Positions 41,330 through 50,579 of a DNA stretch of 64,000 nt are shown piece by piece. Source of the DNA: Gallionella sp. GTDB lineage: Bacteria; Pseudomonadota; Gammaproteobacteria; Burkholderiales; Gallionellaceae. Location: positions 1-64,000 of the forward strand of contig JALNYK010000014.1 in assembly GCA_023229845.1 (NCBI GenBank), read 5' to 3'. Position 1 is the first letter of the stretch. Each line of letters begins with the position of its first letter. Made by a program: the position numbers and the translations under genes. The notes beneath the pieces are model-generated. The model was not told the DNA's origin. It saw only the letters and a list, made by a program, of their open reading frames with translations, and searched no databases.

Positions 41330-41717
41330 GGCGCAGGCGCTCGAGGGTGATCTTCGCATCTGCGAGGAATGCGCGCGCCCGTTCGAACGCGCGGGCGGCT
41401 TCTTCGTTGTCGTAAATGTGCGAGGTCTTGTTGCGCGCTTCGTAATGCCCCAGCCAAGCCTCGGTATTGTCGAGCAGCCGATATTTCGCCGCCTGACGGA
41501 AGATATCCTTCTTGGACAGCAGAACACCTTCATCGACCTGATAGATTTCCTTCAGCGCGCGCTGCATCAGCTTCCACGACAAGTCCATCGCGATCTCGAA
41601 GCGCTGGATAACGCCGTCGCGCACGACGAGCAGGTCGGGGTAGCGCGCGGCGTCAGCGAAGCCCTCCTCCAGACGCATCAGCGATTTTTCCAGCGCTTCA
41701 ACACTCAGTCGCGACAT
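41319..41717 (-). CDS. HepT-like HEPN protein (HI0074 family)
   Basis: 132 residues from ATG at 41717 with AGGAGG 8 bases before it; the frame upstream of that is a shadow of pyrX. All-helical, MSRLSVEALEKSLMRLEE... The HEPN RNase motif R-x4-H-x-Y is intact at Arg95, His100 and Tyr102 (RNKTSHIY). HI0074-type proteins are also called nucleotidyltransferase substrate-binding proteins. It precedes the MntA-like gene, the order expected for the toxin-antitoxin pair. Confidence 0.85.
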   Translation of the reverse strand: MSRLSVEALEKSLMRLEEGFADAARYPDLLVVRDGVIQRFEIAMDLSWKLMQRALKEIYQVDEGVLLSKKDIFRQAAKYRLLDNTEAWLGHYEARNKTSHIYDNEEAARAFERARAFLADAKITLERLRHAA

Positions 41718-41761
41718 CGTTCGGCCTCCTCGTTCATGTGCCGCAAGGCATGCCTTGCGTG

Positions 41762-43036
41762 CTAGCCCTGATAAACCACCTGCCCATCCACCAGCGTGTA
41801 ACGCACCCTGCCCTGCATCTCGTAGCCGGTGAACGGGGTGTTCTTGCCTTGGCTCTTCAGCGCGGCGGGTTCGACTTTCCACCATACGGCGGGATCGAAC
41901 ACGCAGATATCGGCAGTCGCGCCTGTGCTGAGGTGGCCGGCGTCCAAGCCCAACACGCGCGCCGGATGCAGCGTGGCGCGGGCCAGCGCGTCGGGCAGCG
42001 CGATCTTGTCTTGCTCGGCCCATTTCAGCACCAGCGGCAGCAGCAGTTCCAGCCCGGTCGCGCCCGGTTCGGCTTCGGCGAACGGGAGTTGTTTTGCGTC
42101 TTCGTCCACCGGCGCGTGGTTGGAGCAGATCGCATCGATGGTTCCGTCCAGCAGGCCGGCGCGCAGTGCGGCGCGGTCGTGCAGACTGCGTAGCGGCGGC
42201 ACGAGGTGGCAGTTCGGGTCGAAGAAGCCGATGTCGTTTTCGGACAAATGGGTGTGGTTCATCGATACGTCGCAAGTGACCTTGATGCCCTCGCGCTTCG
42301 CGGTACGGATCATCTCGACGCCCGCCGCGCTGGAGATGCGGCAGATATGCAGGCGTACGCCGGTGTCGCGCGCCAGCGCCAGCATGGTCGCCAGCGCGAT
42401 GGTCTCGGCGCTGACCGGGATCGCGGGCAGGCCGCAGCGCGTGGCGACTTCGCCGTCGTGGGCGACGCCGCTCTTCGCGAGGAAGCTGTCTTGCGGGCGC
42501 AGCCACACCGGAAAATCGAAGGTCGCTGCGTACTGCATCGCGCGCAGCAGCACGCGCGTGTCGGTCAGCGGCGCGTCGGCTTGGCTGAACGCGATGCAGC
42601 CTGCGTCCACCAGCTCGGCCATCTCGGTCAGCTCTTGCCCATGCAAGCCCGCAGTCAGTGCGCCGACCGGATAGACCTTCGCTTGATTCAGGTTGCGCGC
42701 CTTGTGCTTGAGCATCTCGACCAGCCCCGGCTCGTCCAGCGCCGGGTCGGTGTCCGGCGGACAAGCCAGACTGGTGACGCCGCCCGCGACCGCCGCCGCC
42801 ATCTCGGATTCCAGCGTCGCCATGTATTCGTAGCCCGGCTCGCGCAGCCTTGCCGCGAGGTCGATCAGGCCGGGGGCGACAATCAGGCCGCTCGCGTCGA
42901 TGACCTTGTCCGCGACGAAGCCCGCCGGGGCACTGCCGATAGCGGCGACCTTGCCTGCGGAGATATACACATCTTGCTGCGCGTCGATGTTGTTCTTCGG
43001 GTCGATCAAGCGACCGTTCTTGATATGGATGTTCAT
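41762..43036 (-). CDS. pyrX: Dihydroorotase-like, probably non-catalytic (PyrX/PyrC')
   Basis: 424 residues of the type I dihydroorotase fold. The metal motif DLHxHLREPG reads DLAARLREPG at 59-68: both histidines are lost (Ala61 and Arg63). CSNHAPVD remains later. In pseudomonads and others an inactive pyrC' copy forms a dodecamer with PyrB and is needed for its activity; this fits, since it starts within the last codon of pyrB (ATGA). A true PyrC must be elsewhere. Confidence 0.9.
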   Translation of the reverse strand: MNIHIKNGRLIDPKNNIDAQQDVYISAGKVAAIGSAPAGFVADKVIDASGLIVAPGLIDLAARLREPGYEYMATLESEMAAAVAGGVTSLACPPDTDPALDEPGLVEMLKHKARNLNQAKVYPVGALTAGLHGQELTEMAELVDAGCIAFSQADAPLTDTRVLLRAMQYAATFDFPVWLRPQDSFLAKSGVAHDGEVATRCGLPAIPVSAETIALATMLALARDTGVRLHICRISSAAGVEMIRTAKREGIKVTCDVSMNHTHLSENDIGFFDPNCHLVPPLRSLHDRAALRAGLLDGTIDAICSNHAPVDEDAKQLPFAEAEPGATGLELLLPLVLKWAEQDKIALPDALARATLHPARVLGLDAGHLSTGATADICVFDPAVWWKVEPAALKSQGKNTPFTGYEMQGRVRYTLVDGQVVYQG

Positions 43037-43986
43037 CGTTTATCTCCCGCCAGCATGCTCATCACCGCCATGCGCACCGCGATGCCGAAGGTCACTTGCG
43101 ACAGGATCACCGAGCGCGGGCCGTCGGCGACGACGGAGTCGATCTCGACGCCGCGGTTCATCGGGCCGGGGTGCATCACGATGGCGTCGTCTTTCGCATG
43201 CGCCAGCTTCTCTTCGGTGAGGCCGTAGTTCTTGAAATATTCCTGCGCGGACGGCAGCGCCGCACCCTGCATGCGCTCGTTCTGCAAGCGCAGCATCAGC
43301 ACCACGTCCACATCTTTCAGGCCCTGCGCCATGTCGTGGTAAACGCGCACGCCGAGGTTCTCAACCATGGTGGGCAGTAGCGTCTTGGGCGCGATCACGC
43401 GCACTTCCGGCACGCCCAGCGTGGTCAGCGCGTGGATCTGCGAGCGCGCGACGCGCGAGTGCAGCACATCGCCGACGATGGCGACGCGCAGGTTGTGGAA
43501 TTCTTTCTTGTAGTGGCGGATGGTGAACATGTCCAGCAGCGCCTGCGTCGGGTGCGCGTGGCGTCCGTCGCCCGCATTGACGACGTGGATGTCCGGCGCG
43601 ACATGGCGCGCGATCAGGTGCGCCGCACCGCTCTGCGAGTGGCGCACGACGAACATGTCGGCGTGCATCGCGCACAGGTTGTCCACGGTATCCAGCAGGG
43701 TTTCGCCCTTGCTGGTGGAAGACGAGCCGATGTTCAGGTTGACCACGTCGGCGGACAGCCGCTTGGCCGCGATCTCGAAGGTGGTGCGGGTGCGCGTGCT
43801 GTTCTCGAAGAACACGTTGAACACCGATTTGCCGTGCAGCAGCGGCACCTTCTTGATCTCGCGCCCTTCGGCGACGTCGAGGAAGGTCGCGGCGCGATCG
43901 AGGATGTCGCGCACGATGCGCGCGGGCAAGCCTTCGGTGGTCAGCAGGTGCTGAAGCTCGCCGTCTTTGTTTAGTTGAGGATTCAT
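43033..43986 (-). CDS. pyrB: Aspartate carbamoyltransferase catalytic chain
   Basis: Joins carbamoyl phosphate and aspartate in pyrimidine synthesis. 317 residues with the carbamoyl-phosphate loop STRTRTTFE, SxSKGET as STSKGET, HPTQALLD and the aspartate-binding VLMLRLQNERM. Overlaps pyrX by 4 bases. pyrR, often found between ruvX and pyrB in betaproteobacteria, is missing; a 304-base gap with a MITE lies there instead. Confidence 0.96.
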   Translation of the reverse strand: MNPQLNKDGELQHLLTTEGLPARIVRDILDRAATFLDVAEGREIKKVPLLHGKSVFNVFFENSTRTRTTFEIAAKRLSADVVNLNIGSSSTSKGETLLDTVDNLCAMHADMFVVRHSQSGAAHLIARHVAPDIHVVNAGDGRHAHPTQALLDMFTIRHYKKEFHNLRVAIVGDVLHSRVARSQIHALTTLGVPEVRVIAPKTLLPTMVENLGVRVYHDMAQGLKDVDVVLMLRLQNERMQGAALPSAQEYFKNYGLTEEKLAHAKDDAIVMHPGPMNRGVEIDSVVADGPRSVILSQVTFGIAVRMAVMSMLAGDKR

Positions 43987-44085
43987 TCTTAAAACCTTTG
44001 CCTATCCACGGAAGTCACGGAAAAAATCTATTACTTGTTCAGGCATCGCCTGCCGCCCGACGGGTGATGCCGCCAATCGTTATGT

Positions 44086-44240
44086 GGGCATCTCTATAAA
44101 TTCGTCACACCGGCGGAGGCCGGTGTCCAGCCAATAAAATAGGCAGCGCAATGCACCGACATAAAAGCATTTTTCATTAAAGCCACTGGATTCCGGCCTT
44201 CGCCGGAATGACGAAATTTGAATTTTATAGAGATGCCCAT
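44086..44240. mobile_element. MITE with long inverted ends between ruvX and pyrB
   Basis: Ends GGGCATCTCTATAAA (44086-44100) and TTTTATAGAGATGCCC (44223-44238) continue inward with CGTCACACCGGCGG / CCGCCGGAATGACG-type arms and CAG/CTG, around about 45 bases. ATGT flanks each side (target duplication). No ORF. The rest of the 304-base gap (43987-44290) holds a small GC hairpin (GCATCGCC...GGGTGATGC) and nothing else recognised. Confidence 0.8.
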
Positions 44241-44290
44241 GTGCATTCGAATCTGTCCGTGTATTCCGTGGACAGATGTTTTTTCCGAAT

Positions 44291-44743
44291 TCATACGATC
44301 ATTCCCGCAGAGGGTTCATCAAAATACGCTTGCAAGATCTGCTGCGCGGCATACTGGTCGAGCACCGCTTTCTGCTTGCGGCCGCGCACGCCGACTTCGT
44401 TCAGCCGCGAGCTCGCGGCGAGCGAAGTATACCTTTCATCGACCAGTATCACCGGCAGGCCGAACCGTCCCTTGAGGCGGTTGGCGAAGCGGCGGCACAG
44501 CGCGGTCAGCTCGTGCGGCGTGCCGTCGTCGTTGCTGGGCAGACCCACCACGAGCGCGGCGGGCTGCCATTCGGCGATCAGCGCGGCGATGCGCGCGAAG
44601 CGCGGGTCGTTCTTCTCTTCGTCTATGGTTTCCAGCGGATTGGCCGAGGCCGAAATGGTGTTGCCGGTCGCGATCCCGATGCGCCGGGCGCCGAAGTCGA
44701 ATGCGAGGAACGTGCCTTGTGGGAGTGCCGCTCCCTCAGGCAT
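44291..44743 (-). CDS. ruvX: Holliday junction resolvase-like nuclease (YqgF)
   Basis: 150 residues from ATG at 44743, which overlaps the yqgE stop by 8 bases; an earlier start would overlap further. RNase H-like fold with FLAFDFGARRIGIATG (first Asp), LVVGLP, VDERYTS (Glu) and a DQYAAQQILQAYF end. Involved in 16S rRNA 5' processing and recombination in other bacteria. Co-translated with yqgE. Confidence 0.93.
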   Translation of the reverse strand: MPEGAALPQGTFLAFDFGARRIGIATGNTISASANPLETIDEEKNDPRFARIAALIAEWQPAALVVGLPSNDDGTPHELTALCRRFANRLKGRFGLPVILVDERYTSLAASSRLNEVGVRGRKQKAVLDQYAAQQILQAYFDEPSAGMIV

Positions 44744-45296
44744 GCCCGGCCTCGTCCGACAGCGTGGCATAGTCCACGCCGAGCAGCGCCATCGCCGCCG
44801 GCAGCCGCTCTTCCGGCGGCAGTTCGAACAAGATGTGCTCGGAAGCCGGCACGGTCAGCCAGGCATTCTCCGATATCTCGTGCTCCAGCTGCCCCTGATC
44901 CCAGCCGGTGTAGCCCAGCGTGACGATCATGTGACGCGGCCCGGTGCCTTCGCCCATCGCCTCGAGAATGTCCTTGGAGGTGGTCAGCGACAGCTTGTCG
45001 TTGATGCGTAGCGACGACTGCCATTCGCCATGGGTGTCGTGCAGCACGAAACCGCGCTCGGTCTGCACCGGTCCGCCGAAATAGATCGGCATTTGTTCCA
45101 GCTGTGGCTGGTGCAACGGGATCTTGATCTGGTCGAACATTTCGCCCAACGTCAGGCTGAGCGGACGGTTTACGACGATACCCAGCGCGCCGTTGTCGTT
45201 ATGTTCGCAGACATAGGCGAGCGCGCCGGCAAACACGCCCTCCTGCGTGCCGGGCATCGCGATCAGAAAATGGTGAGTAAGGTTAAAGTCAGACAT
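44736..45296 (-). CDS. yqgE: YqgE/AlgH family protein (UPF0301)
   Basis: 186 residues; function not established. Family text: HHFLIAMPGTQEGVFAGALAYVCEHN, GALGIVVNRPLSLTLG, PIYFGGPVQTERGFVLHD and LGYTGWDQGQLEHEI. It stands in the common yqgE-ruvX order, stop overlapping the ruvX start. GTCTGACTTTAACC surrounds the start; no strong ribosome site. Confidence 0.94.
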   Translation of the reverse strand: MSDFNLTHHFLIAMPGTQEGVFAGALAYVCEHNDNGALGIVVNRPLSLTLGEMFDQIKIPLHQPQLEQMPIYFGGPVQTERGFVLHDTHGEWQSSLRINDKLSLTTSKDILEAMGEGTGPRHMIVTLGYTGWDQGQLEHEISENAWLTVPASEHILFELPPEERLPAAMALLGVDYATLSDEAGHA

Positions 45297-45344
45297 GGGC
45301 GCATTGTAGCCGCAAGCCGCCCGAAGGCATAGCCGGGCTCAAGG

Positions 45345-46805
45345 CTAGCGCCGCCAGAAATGTGGCGTGAACAGGATCAGCACGGTGAAAATCTCCAAAC
45401 GTCCGACCAGCATGCCGAATGTACACACCCAGGTCTGGAAATCGGTCAATCCCTGATAGTTGCTGGCCGGACCGACCGAACCCAGGCCCGGACCGCAGTT
45501 ATTCACCGAGGCCAGCACCGCAGTAAGAGCCGAGATGAAGTCCATGCCGCTGATCAGCAGCACGAAGGTCAGTGTCGCGAGCGTCATGAAATATAGGAAG
45601 ATGAAACCCAGCACCGAGAACACGATATTGTTCGGCACCACCTGCCCGCCGATCTTCATCGGATTCACCACCGCCGGATGCAGCAGGCGCAGCATTTCGC
45701 GCCCGCCCTGCTTGAACAGCACCAGCGTGCGCATCATCTTGATGCCGCCACCGGTCGAGCCGGAACTCGCAGCGATCGCGGTCAGGAACATCATCCACAT
45801 CGGGGCGAAGATCGGCCACTGCGCGTAATCCACGCTGGCATAGCCGGAACTGGTCGCGATGGAAACCACATTGAAGCTGGCATGGCGCAGCGCCATCAGG
45901 AAATCGGAGTAGACGTTGTTCCACCACAGGAAGAAGGCGATGCCGAAGCAACTCGCCACGATCAATCCCACTGCGGCACGCCCTTCGGCATCGTGCAGGT
46001 AAATAGACAACGATTTGCTGCGCCAAACCAGAAAATGCGTCGCGAAGTTGACCACCGCGAACAGCATGAACACGATCATCACGAACTCGATCAGCGGCGA
46101 ATTGAAATAGCCGACACTGGCGTCGTGGGTGGAGAAGCCGCCCAGCCCCATCGCCGAGAACGCGTGGCACACCGCATCCAGCCAGCCCATGCCGGCCCAT
46201 TTCAGCGATGCGATGCAGGCCAGCGTGATGACGAGATAGACCGCCCACAGGTTGCGCGCGGTGTCGGCGATGCGCGGCGTCAGCGCGGAATCCTTCATCG
46301 GCCCCGGCGTCTCGGCCTTGAACAGCTGGCGTCCGCCGATGCCCAGCAGCGGCAGCACCGCGACCGCCAGCACGATGATGCCCAGCCCGCCCAGCCAGTT
46401 CAGCTCGTGCCGCCAGACATTGATCGCCGGCGGCAGGTTGTCCAGCCCGACCAGCACCGTCGCACCGGTGGTGGTCATGCCGGACATGGTCTCGAAATAA
46501 GCATCGGTCAGCGACAGGCCGGGGATCACCAGCAACAGCGGGATGGTCGCGAACAGCGGCATCGCGGTCCACATCGTCACCACCAGCAGGTAGCCGTGGC
46601 GGATCGACAGCTCGCCCTTGTAGCGGCGCGTCAGCATCCACATCAATATACCGGCGGAAGCGGTCCACAGCATCGCCAGCAGAAAGTCGAAGAACATCGT
46701 GATGTCGCCATAAATCAGCGAAGTGACGACCGGGATCACGTAGGCGAAGCTGAACATCACCAGCAGCAGGCCCAGCGCGTGGAGAACCGTAAGCGTGCGT
46801 CCCAT
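45345..46805 (-). CDS. trkH: Trk potassium uptake membrane subunit
   Basis: 486 residues with four M1-P-M2 repeats of the K+-channel-like superfamily. Filter-like segments include TTTGATVLVGL, SAMGLGGFSTHD, TSSGYASVDY and VNNCGPGLGSVG. It moves K+ into the cell when bound to TrkA. The start codon overlaps the trkA stop by one base. Confidence 0.95.
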   Translation of the reverse strand: MGRTLTVLHALGLLLVMFSFAYVIPVVTSLIYGDITMFFDFLLAMLWTASAGILMWMLTRRYKGELSIRHGYLLVVTMWTAMPLFATIPLLLVIPGLSLTDAYFETMSGMTTTGATVLVGLDNLPPAINVWRHELNWLGGLGIIVLAVAVLPLLGIGGRQLFKAETPGPMKDSALTPRIADTARNLWAVYLVITLACIASLKWAGMGWLDAVCHAFSAMGLGGFSTHDASVGYFNSPLIEFVMIVFMLFAVVNFATHFLVWRSKSLSIYLHDAEGRAAVGLIVASCFGIAFFLWWNNVYSDFLMALRHASFNVVSIATSSGYASVDYAQWPIFAPMWMMFLTAIAASSGSTGGGIKMMRTLVLFKQGGREMLRLLHPAVVNPMKIGGQVVPNNIVFSVLGFIFLYFMTLATLTFVLLISGMDFISALTAVLASVNNCGPGLGSVGPASNYQGLTDFQTWVCTFGMLVGRLEIFTVLILFTPHFWRR

Positions 46806-48178
46806 CAGAAGAACCCGAGGTTGACCTGGAACAGTTTCTCGACCTTCCTGACCATGCGCTTGTCGATAACGAACACAATGACATGATCCTCCGCCTCGAT
46901 CACGGTGTCGTGGTGGGCGATGACGACCTGCTCGCCGCGCAAGAGCGCGCCGATGGTTGCCCCCTTGGGCAGGTCGATCTCGTCGATGCGCCGCCCAACG
47001 ACCCGCGACGATTTGCGGTCGCCATGCGCCACCAGCTCCAGCGCCTCGGCCGCGCCCCGGCGTAGCGAATGCACCGCCACCACGTCGCCCTGACGCACAT
47101 AGGCCAGCAGCGAGCCGATGGTCACATGCGCCGGCGACAGCGCGATGTCGATCTTGCCGCCCTGCACCAGGTCGACGTAGGCGCTGCGGTTGATCAGCGC
47201 GATCACCTTGCGTGCACCGCCCTGTTTGGCGAGCAGCGAGGACATGATGTTGTTCTCGTCGTCGTTGGTCAGCGCGCAGAACACGTCGACCTCGCCGACA
47301 TTTTCCTGCTGCATCAGCTTCTCGTCCGTGCCGTCGCCGTTCAGCACCAGCGTGTGCTTCAGTTCGCCGGCGAGCTTCTCGCAGGACTTCTTGTTGAACT
47401 CGATCAGTTTGACTTGGTAGTCGCGCTCCAGCGCATTGGCCAGCCGTCGTCCGATGTTGCCGCCGCCGACGATCATGACCCGCCTGGAAGGCTTGTCCAT
47501 GCGGCGCATTTCCATCAGCACGCTGCGGATATTGGCTGTCGCGGCGATGAAGAAGATCTCGTCGCCGTCCTCGACCACCGTATTGCCCTCCGGGATGATG
47601 GGGCTGCCCTGGCGGAAGATCGCCGCGACGCGGGTCTCGACCTGCGGCATGTGGGTGCGCAAAAAGCTCAGCGGCTTGCCCACCAGCGGCCCGCCGGTAA
47701 AGGCGCGCACCGCGACCAGCGAAGCCCTGCCGTCGGCGAATTCCAGCACCTGCAGCGCCTCCGGGAATTCGATCAGCTTGGTGATGTATTCGGTGAGTAT
47801 CTGCTCGGGGCAGATCGAGAAATCGACGCAGAAGTTCTCGGCGCTGAACACCTCTTCGCGGTTCAGGTAGTCGATGGACCGGATGCGCGCGATGCGCGTC
47901 GGCGTGTTGTACAGGCTGGCGGCCAGTTTGCAGGCAACCAGGTTGACCTCGTCGCTCTGCGTCACCGCGAGCAGCATGTCGGTGTCGACGATGCCGGCCT
48001 GTTCCAGCACGGAAGGATGGGCGGCGTTGCCGGTGAACGTGCGCAGATCCAGCCGGTCCTGCAATTGCCGCAGCTTCACGCCATCAGAATCCACGACGGT
48101 GATGTCGTTGGCCTCGCTGACCAGGCTTTCCGCCACCGTGGAGCCGACCTGGCCCGCTCCCAATATCATTATTTTCAC
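46805..48178 (-). CDS. trkA: Trk potassium uptake NAD-binding subunit
   Basis: 457 residues: two RCK units, each a Rossmann domain (MKIMILGAGQVGSTVAESL at 1-19 and RRVMIVGGGNIGRRLANALE near 232) followed by a TrkA_C domain. It gates TrkH in response to nucleotides. With trkH it forms an operon, likely important with the osmotic-stress genes in this window. Confidence 0.95.
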   Translation of the reverse strand: MKIMILGAGQVGSTVAESLVSEANDITVVDSDGVKLRQLQDRLDLRTFTGNAAHPSVLEQAGIVDTDMLLAVTQSDEVNLVACKLAASLYNTPTRIARIRSIDYLNREEVFSAENFCVDFSICPEQILTEYITKLIEFPEALQVLEFADGRASLVAVRAFTGGPLVGKPLSFLRTHMPQVETRVAAIFRQGSPIIPEGNTVVEDGDEIFFIAATANIRSVLMEMRRMDKPSRRVMIVGGGNIGRRLANALERDYQVKLIEFNKKSCEKLAGELKHTLVLNGDGTDEKLMQQENVGEVDVFCALTNDDENNIMSSLLAKQGGARKVIALINRSAYVDLVQGGKIDIALSPAHVTIGSLLAYVRQGDVVAVHSLRRGAAEALELVAHGDRKSSRVVGRRIDEIDLPKGATIGALLRGEQVVIAHHDTVIEAEDHVIVFVIDKRMVRKVEKLFQVNLGFF

Positions 48179-48303
48179 GTTTTCTCCTGTTGCCGGGGGC
48201 GGCTCGCCTTATGCGAGGGCACAGCACGCCTCACGAAGGGCACGGCGCGCCGTGCCCCTACGGGTGCGGTGAATTTTCACGTGGGCACAGAAACGTGCCC
48301 ACC

Positions 48304-49092
48304 CTACACCGAACGTATCCAATTTTTCCATTCTTCGAACAGCTTGGCGTCGCGGGCGGCGATCACCGAACGCTGCCAGATGTCCCCTTGAGCGAAGTCG
48401 TCGCACTCGATGCAGCAGGCATGGCCGCCCGCCTCCCACAGAATCAGCGTGCCGGCCGCATAGTCCCACAGTTTCTGTCCGCCATGCAGGTACAGGTCGT
48501 AGCGCCCGGCGGCGGTGTAGCACCAGTCCAGCGCGCTGGCGCCGAAGTTGCGCTGCGAGGAGTAAGGCGGATGGGTCGCCAGCTGCTCGACCAGATGGAG
48601 GCTCAGCCGCTTCAGGTCGACGTTCGCCAGCGCCTGCGCCATCGATTCCGCGGCTTCGCGCGCGACCAGCTTCTCGCCGTTCAGGAACGTGCCCTTGCCC
48701 TGCTCGGCGGCGAACATCTCGTCCCCGACCGGGTCGTACACCACGCCCAGCACGCTCTTGCCGTCGCGCAGCAGCGCGACCGATATCGCGAAGTAAGGCA
48801 GGCCGCGCACAAAGTTGGAGGTGCCGTCGAGCGGGTCTATGCACCACAGCCCATCCTTGCCGGCCTGCCAAATTTCATGCTGTTCATCGGCCGGCATTTC
48901 CTCGCCCAGCACCGGCACATTCAGTATCGCCTGCAGCTTGCGGGTCAGCGCTGTCTGGGCAGCCGTGTCCGCCTCGGTGCACAGGCTGCCGTCGCTCTTG
49001 CGCCGGTGCGTCACCTTCAAGTAACGCGGCATGACCTCTTCGGATGCGACCAGCTTGACCGCCGCGGCCACCGCCTTGAGCATAGCGCTCAT
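48304..49092 (-). CDS. Inositol monophosphatase family protein
   Basis: 262 residues from ATG at 49092 (MSAMLKAVAAAVKLVAS); an ATG at 49125 is possible but gives an unusual start. Metal motifs GEEMP, DPLDGTSNF and WDYAAGTLILWEAGG are complete. The family includes inositol, histidinol-phosphate and 3'-phosphoadenosine phosphatases; the substrate is not clear. It follows a thioredoxin-like gene by about 40 bases. Confidence 0.88.
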   Translation of the reverse strand: MSAMLKAVAAAVKLVASEEVMPRYLKVTHRRKSDGSLCTEADTAAQTALTRKLQAILNVPVLGEEMPADEQHEIWQAGKDGLWCIDPLDGTSNFVRGLPYFAISVALLRDGKSVLGVVYDPVGDEMFAAEQGKGTFLNGEKLVAREAAESMAQALANVDLKRLSLHLVEQLATHPPYSSQRNFGASALDWCYTAAGRYDLYLHGGQKLWDYAAGTLILWEAGGHACCIECDDFAQGDIWQRSVIAARDAKLFEEWKNWIRSV

Positions 49093-49131
49093 GCCGTTAT
49101 TTCGCGATGTCCTGCGGTTTTCCATGGCCGA

Positions 49132-49689
49132 TCAGGACTCGTTCTTCCATTTGATGGAGCAACCCATGCTGGCGAGCTGCTCGCGCGGCCCCTGCCCGGT
49201 CTTCGCCACCTGCAGCATCGCGTCGAACAGGTCGCGCGCCGCATCGGGTACGGCCTCCTTGCGCGAGGCGTCCAGACGGCCGCGGTATTGCAGCTCCATG
49301 TTGGCGTTGAAGCCGAAGAAGTCGGGGGTGCACACCGCGCCATAGTCCTTCGCGATCTGCTGGGTTTCGTCCCACACATAGGGGAAGGGATAGGCGAATT
49401 CCTGCGCGACCTTCCTCATGTTCTCGAATGAGTCTTCTTCGTAGTCGGCGGGGTCGTTCGACATGATCGCGATGGTGTTGATGCCATGCTGCTGCAGTTC
49501 GCGCGTGTCGCGCACGATGCGGTCGCGGATGGATTTGACGTAGGGGCAGTGGTTGCAGATGAACATCACCAGCAGGCCGTTCGGGCCGCGCGCGGAATCC
49601 AGCGTGTGGCGCTTGCCGTCCACGCCGGGCAGGTCGAAGGGGCGAGCCTTCCAGCCAAAATCGCACAGCGGGGGTTGCAGACTGACCAT
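49132..49689 (-). CDS. Thioredoxin-like AhpC/redoxin domain protein
   Basis: 185 residues from ATG at 49689 (GAGGAATTTCCC before it). Redoxin fold: KARPFDLPGVDGKRHTL, LVMFICNHCPYVKSIRDRI with one CxxC (CNHC), and TPDFFGFNANMELQYRG. No signal peptide. It belongs to the group with C-N-H-C-P-Y, probably a thiol reductase or peroxidase-like enzyme. It is oriented away from rsmE. Confidence 0.85.
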   Translation of the reverse strand: MVSLQPPLCDFGWKARPFDLPGVDGKRHTLDSARGPNGLLVMFICNHCPYVKSIRDRIVRDTRELQQHGINTIAIMSNDPADYEEDSFENMRKVAQEFAYPFPYVWDETQQIAKDYGAVCTPDFFGFNANMELQYRGRLDASRKEAVPDAARDLFDAMLQVAKTGQGPREQLASMGCSIKWKNES

Positions 49690-49761
49690 GGGAAATTCCT
49701 CACAACATTCGAGGGGCGTTATATTATCACGCTGACCAATTTCGAACCCCGCACATCCGCT

Positions 49762-50490
49762 ATGCCACGCTTCTACTGTCCGCCCCCCTTGCCCGAACAA
49801 GGCTCGTTCGACCTGCCGCCCGATGCGGCCCACCATGCCAGCCGCGTGCTGCGCCTGCGCGAGGGCGATGTCGTGGAGATTTTCGACGGGGCCGGCAACG
49901 AACGCTGCGGAAAGATCGCCCAAATCAGCGGCAAGCACGTGACCATTGGCGATCTCTCCGCCACTAACAGCGAGCGCGAATCGCCGTTGCGCGTGGTGCT
50001 GGCACAGGCGATGGCCAGCAGCGAGAAAATGGACTGGGTAGTTCAGAAAGCCACCGAACTGGGCGTGACCGAGATCCAGCCGCTGGACACCGAGCGCAGC
50101 GTCGCCAGACTCTCCGCCGAACGCGCCGAGAAACGACTGGAACACTGGCGCCAGGTCGCCGTCTCCGCCTGCGAACAATGCGGCCGCAACGTGTTGCCGG
50201 AGATCCACGCACCGCTGGACATCATGGCCTGGCTGCGGCAAACGCAGGGCGCAGCAGAGACCAAGTTCATCCTGCTACCGCAGGGCGCGACCTCGCTGCA
50301 TGCCCAGCCGAAACCGACGGCAGGGGTCGTACTACTGATCGGTGCGGAAGGCGGTTTCACCGCGGCCGAGAGCGAGTCAGCACTCCAATGCGGCTACACC
50401 GCTATCCGCATGGGTGCGCGCGTGTTGCGCACCGAGACTGCAGCCGTCGCCGGGCTGGCCGCCTTGCAGATGCTGTGGGGAGACTTTTGA
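49762..50490 (+). CDS. rsmE: 16S rRNA (uracil-1498-N3)-methyltransferase
   Basis: 242 residues from ATG at 49762; the frame continues upstream without similarity. SPOUT fold: N-terminal PUA-like HHASRVLRLREGD, then VQKATELGV, LLIGAEGGFTAAE and MGARVLRTETAAVAG (the knotted SAM site). Methylates U1498 of 16S rRNA. Confidence 0.95.
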   Translation: MPRFYCPPPLPEQGSFDLPPDAAHHASRVLRLREGDVVEIFDGAGNERCGKIAQISGKHVTIGDLSATNSERESPLRVVLAQAMASSEKMDWVVQKATELGVTEIQPLDTERSVARLSAERAEKRLEHWRQVAVSACEQCGRNVLPEIHAPLDIMAWLRQTQGAAETKFILLPQGATSLHAQPKPTAGVVLLIGAEGGFTAAESESALQCGYTAIRMGARVLRTETAAVAGLAALQMLWGDF

Positions 50491-50579
50491 TTCATTAGGA
50501 TGAAGAAACCCGGGGTTGCCTTTACCCTTATCCCTTCCCTCTTCTCCCTTCTCCCAACACCTACTAACTGGAGACCAAC

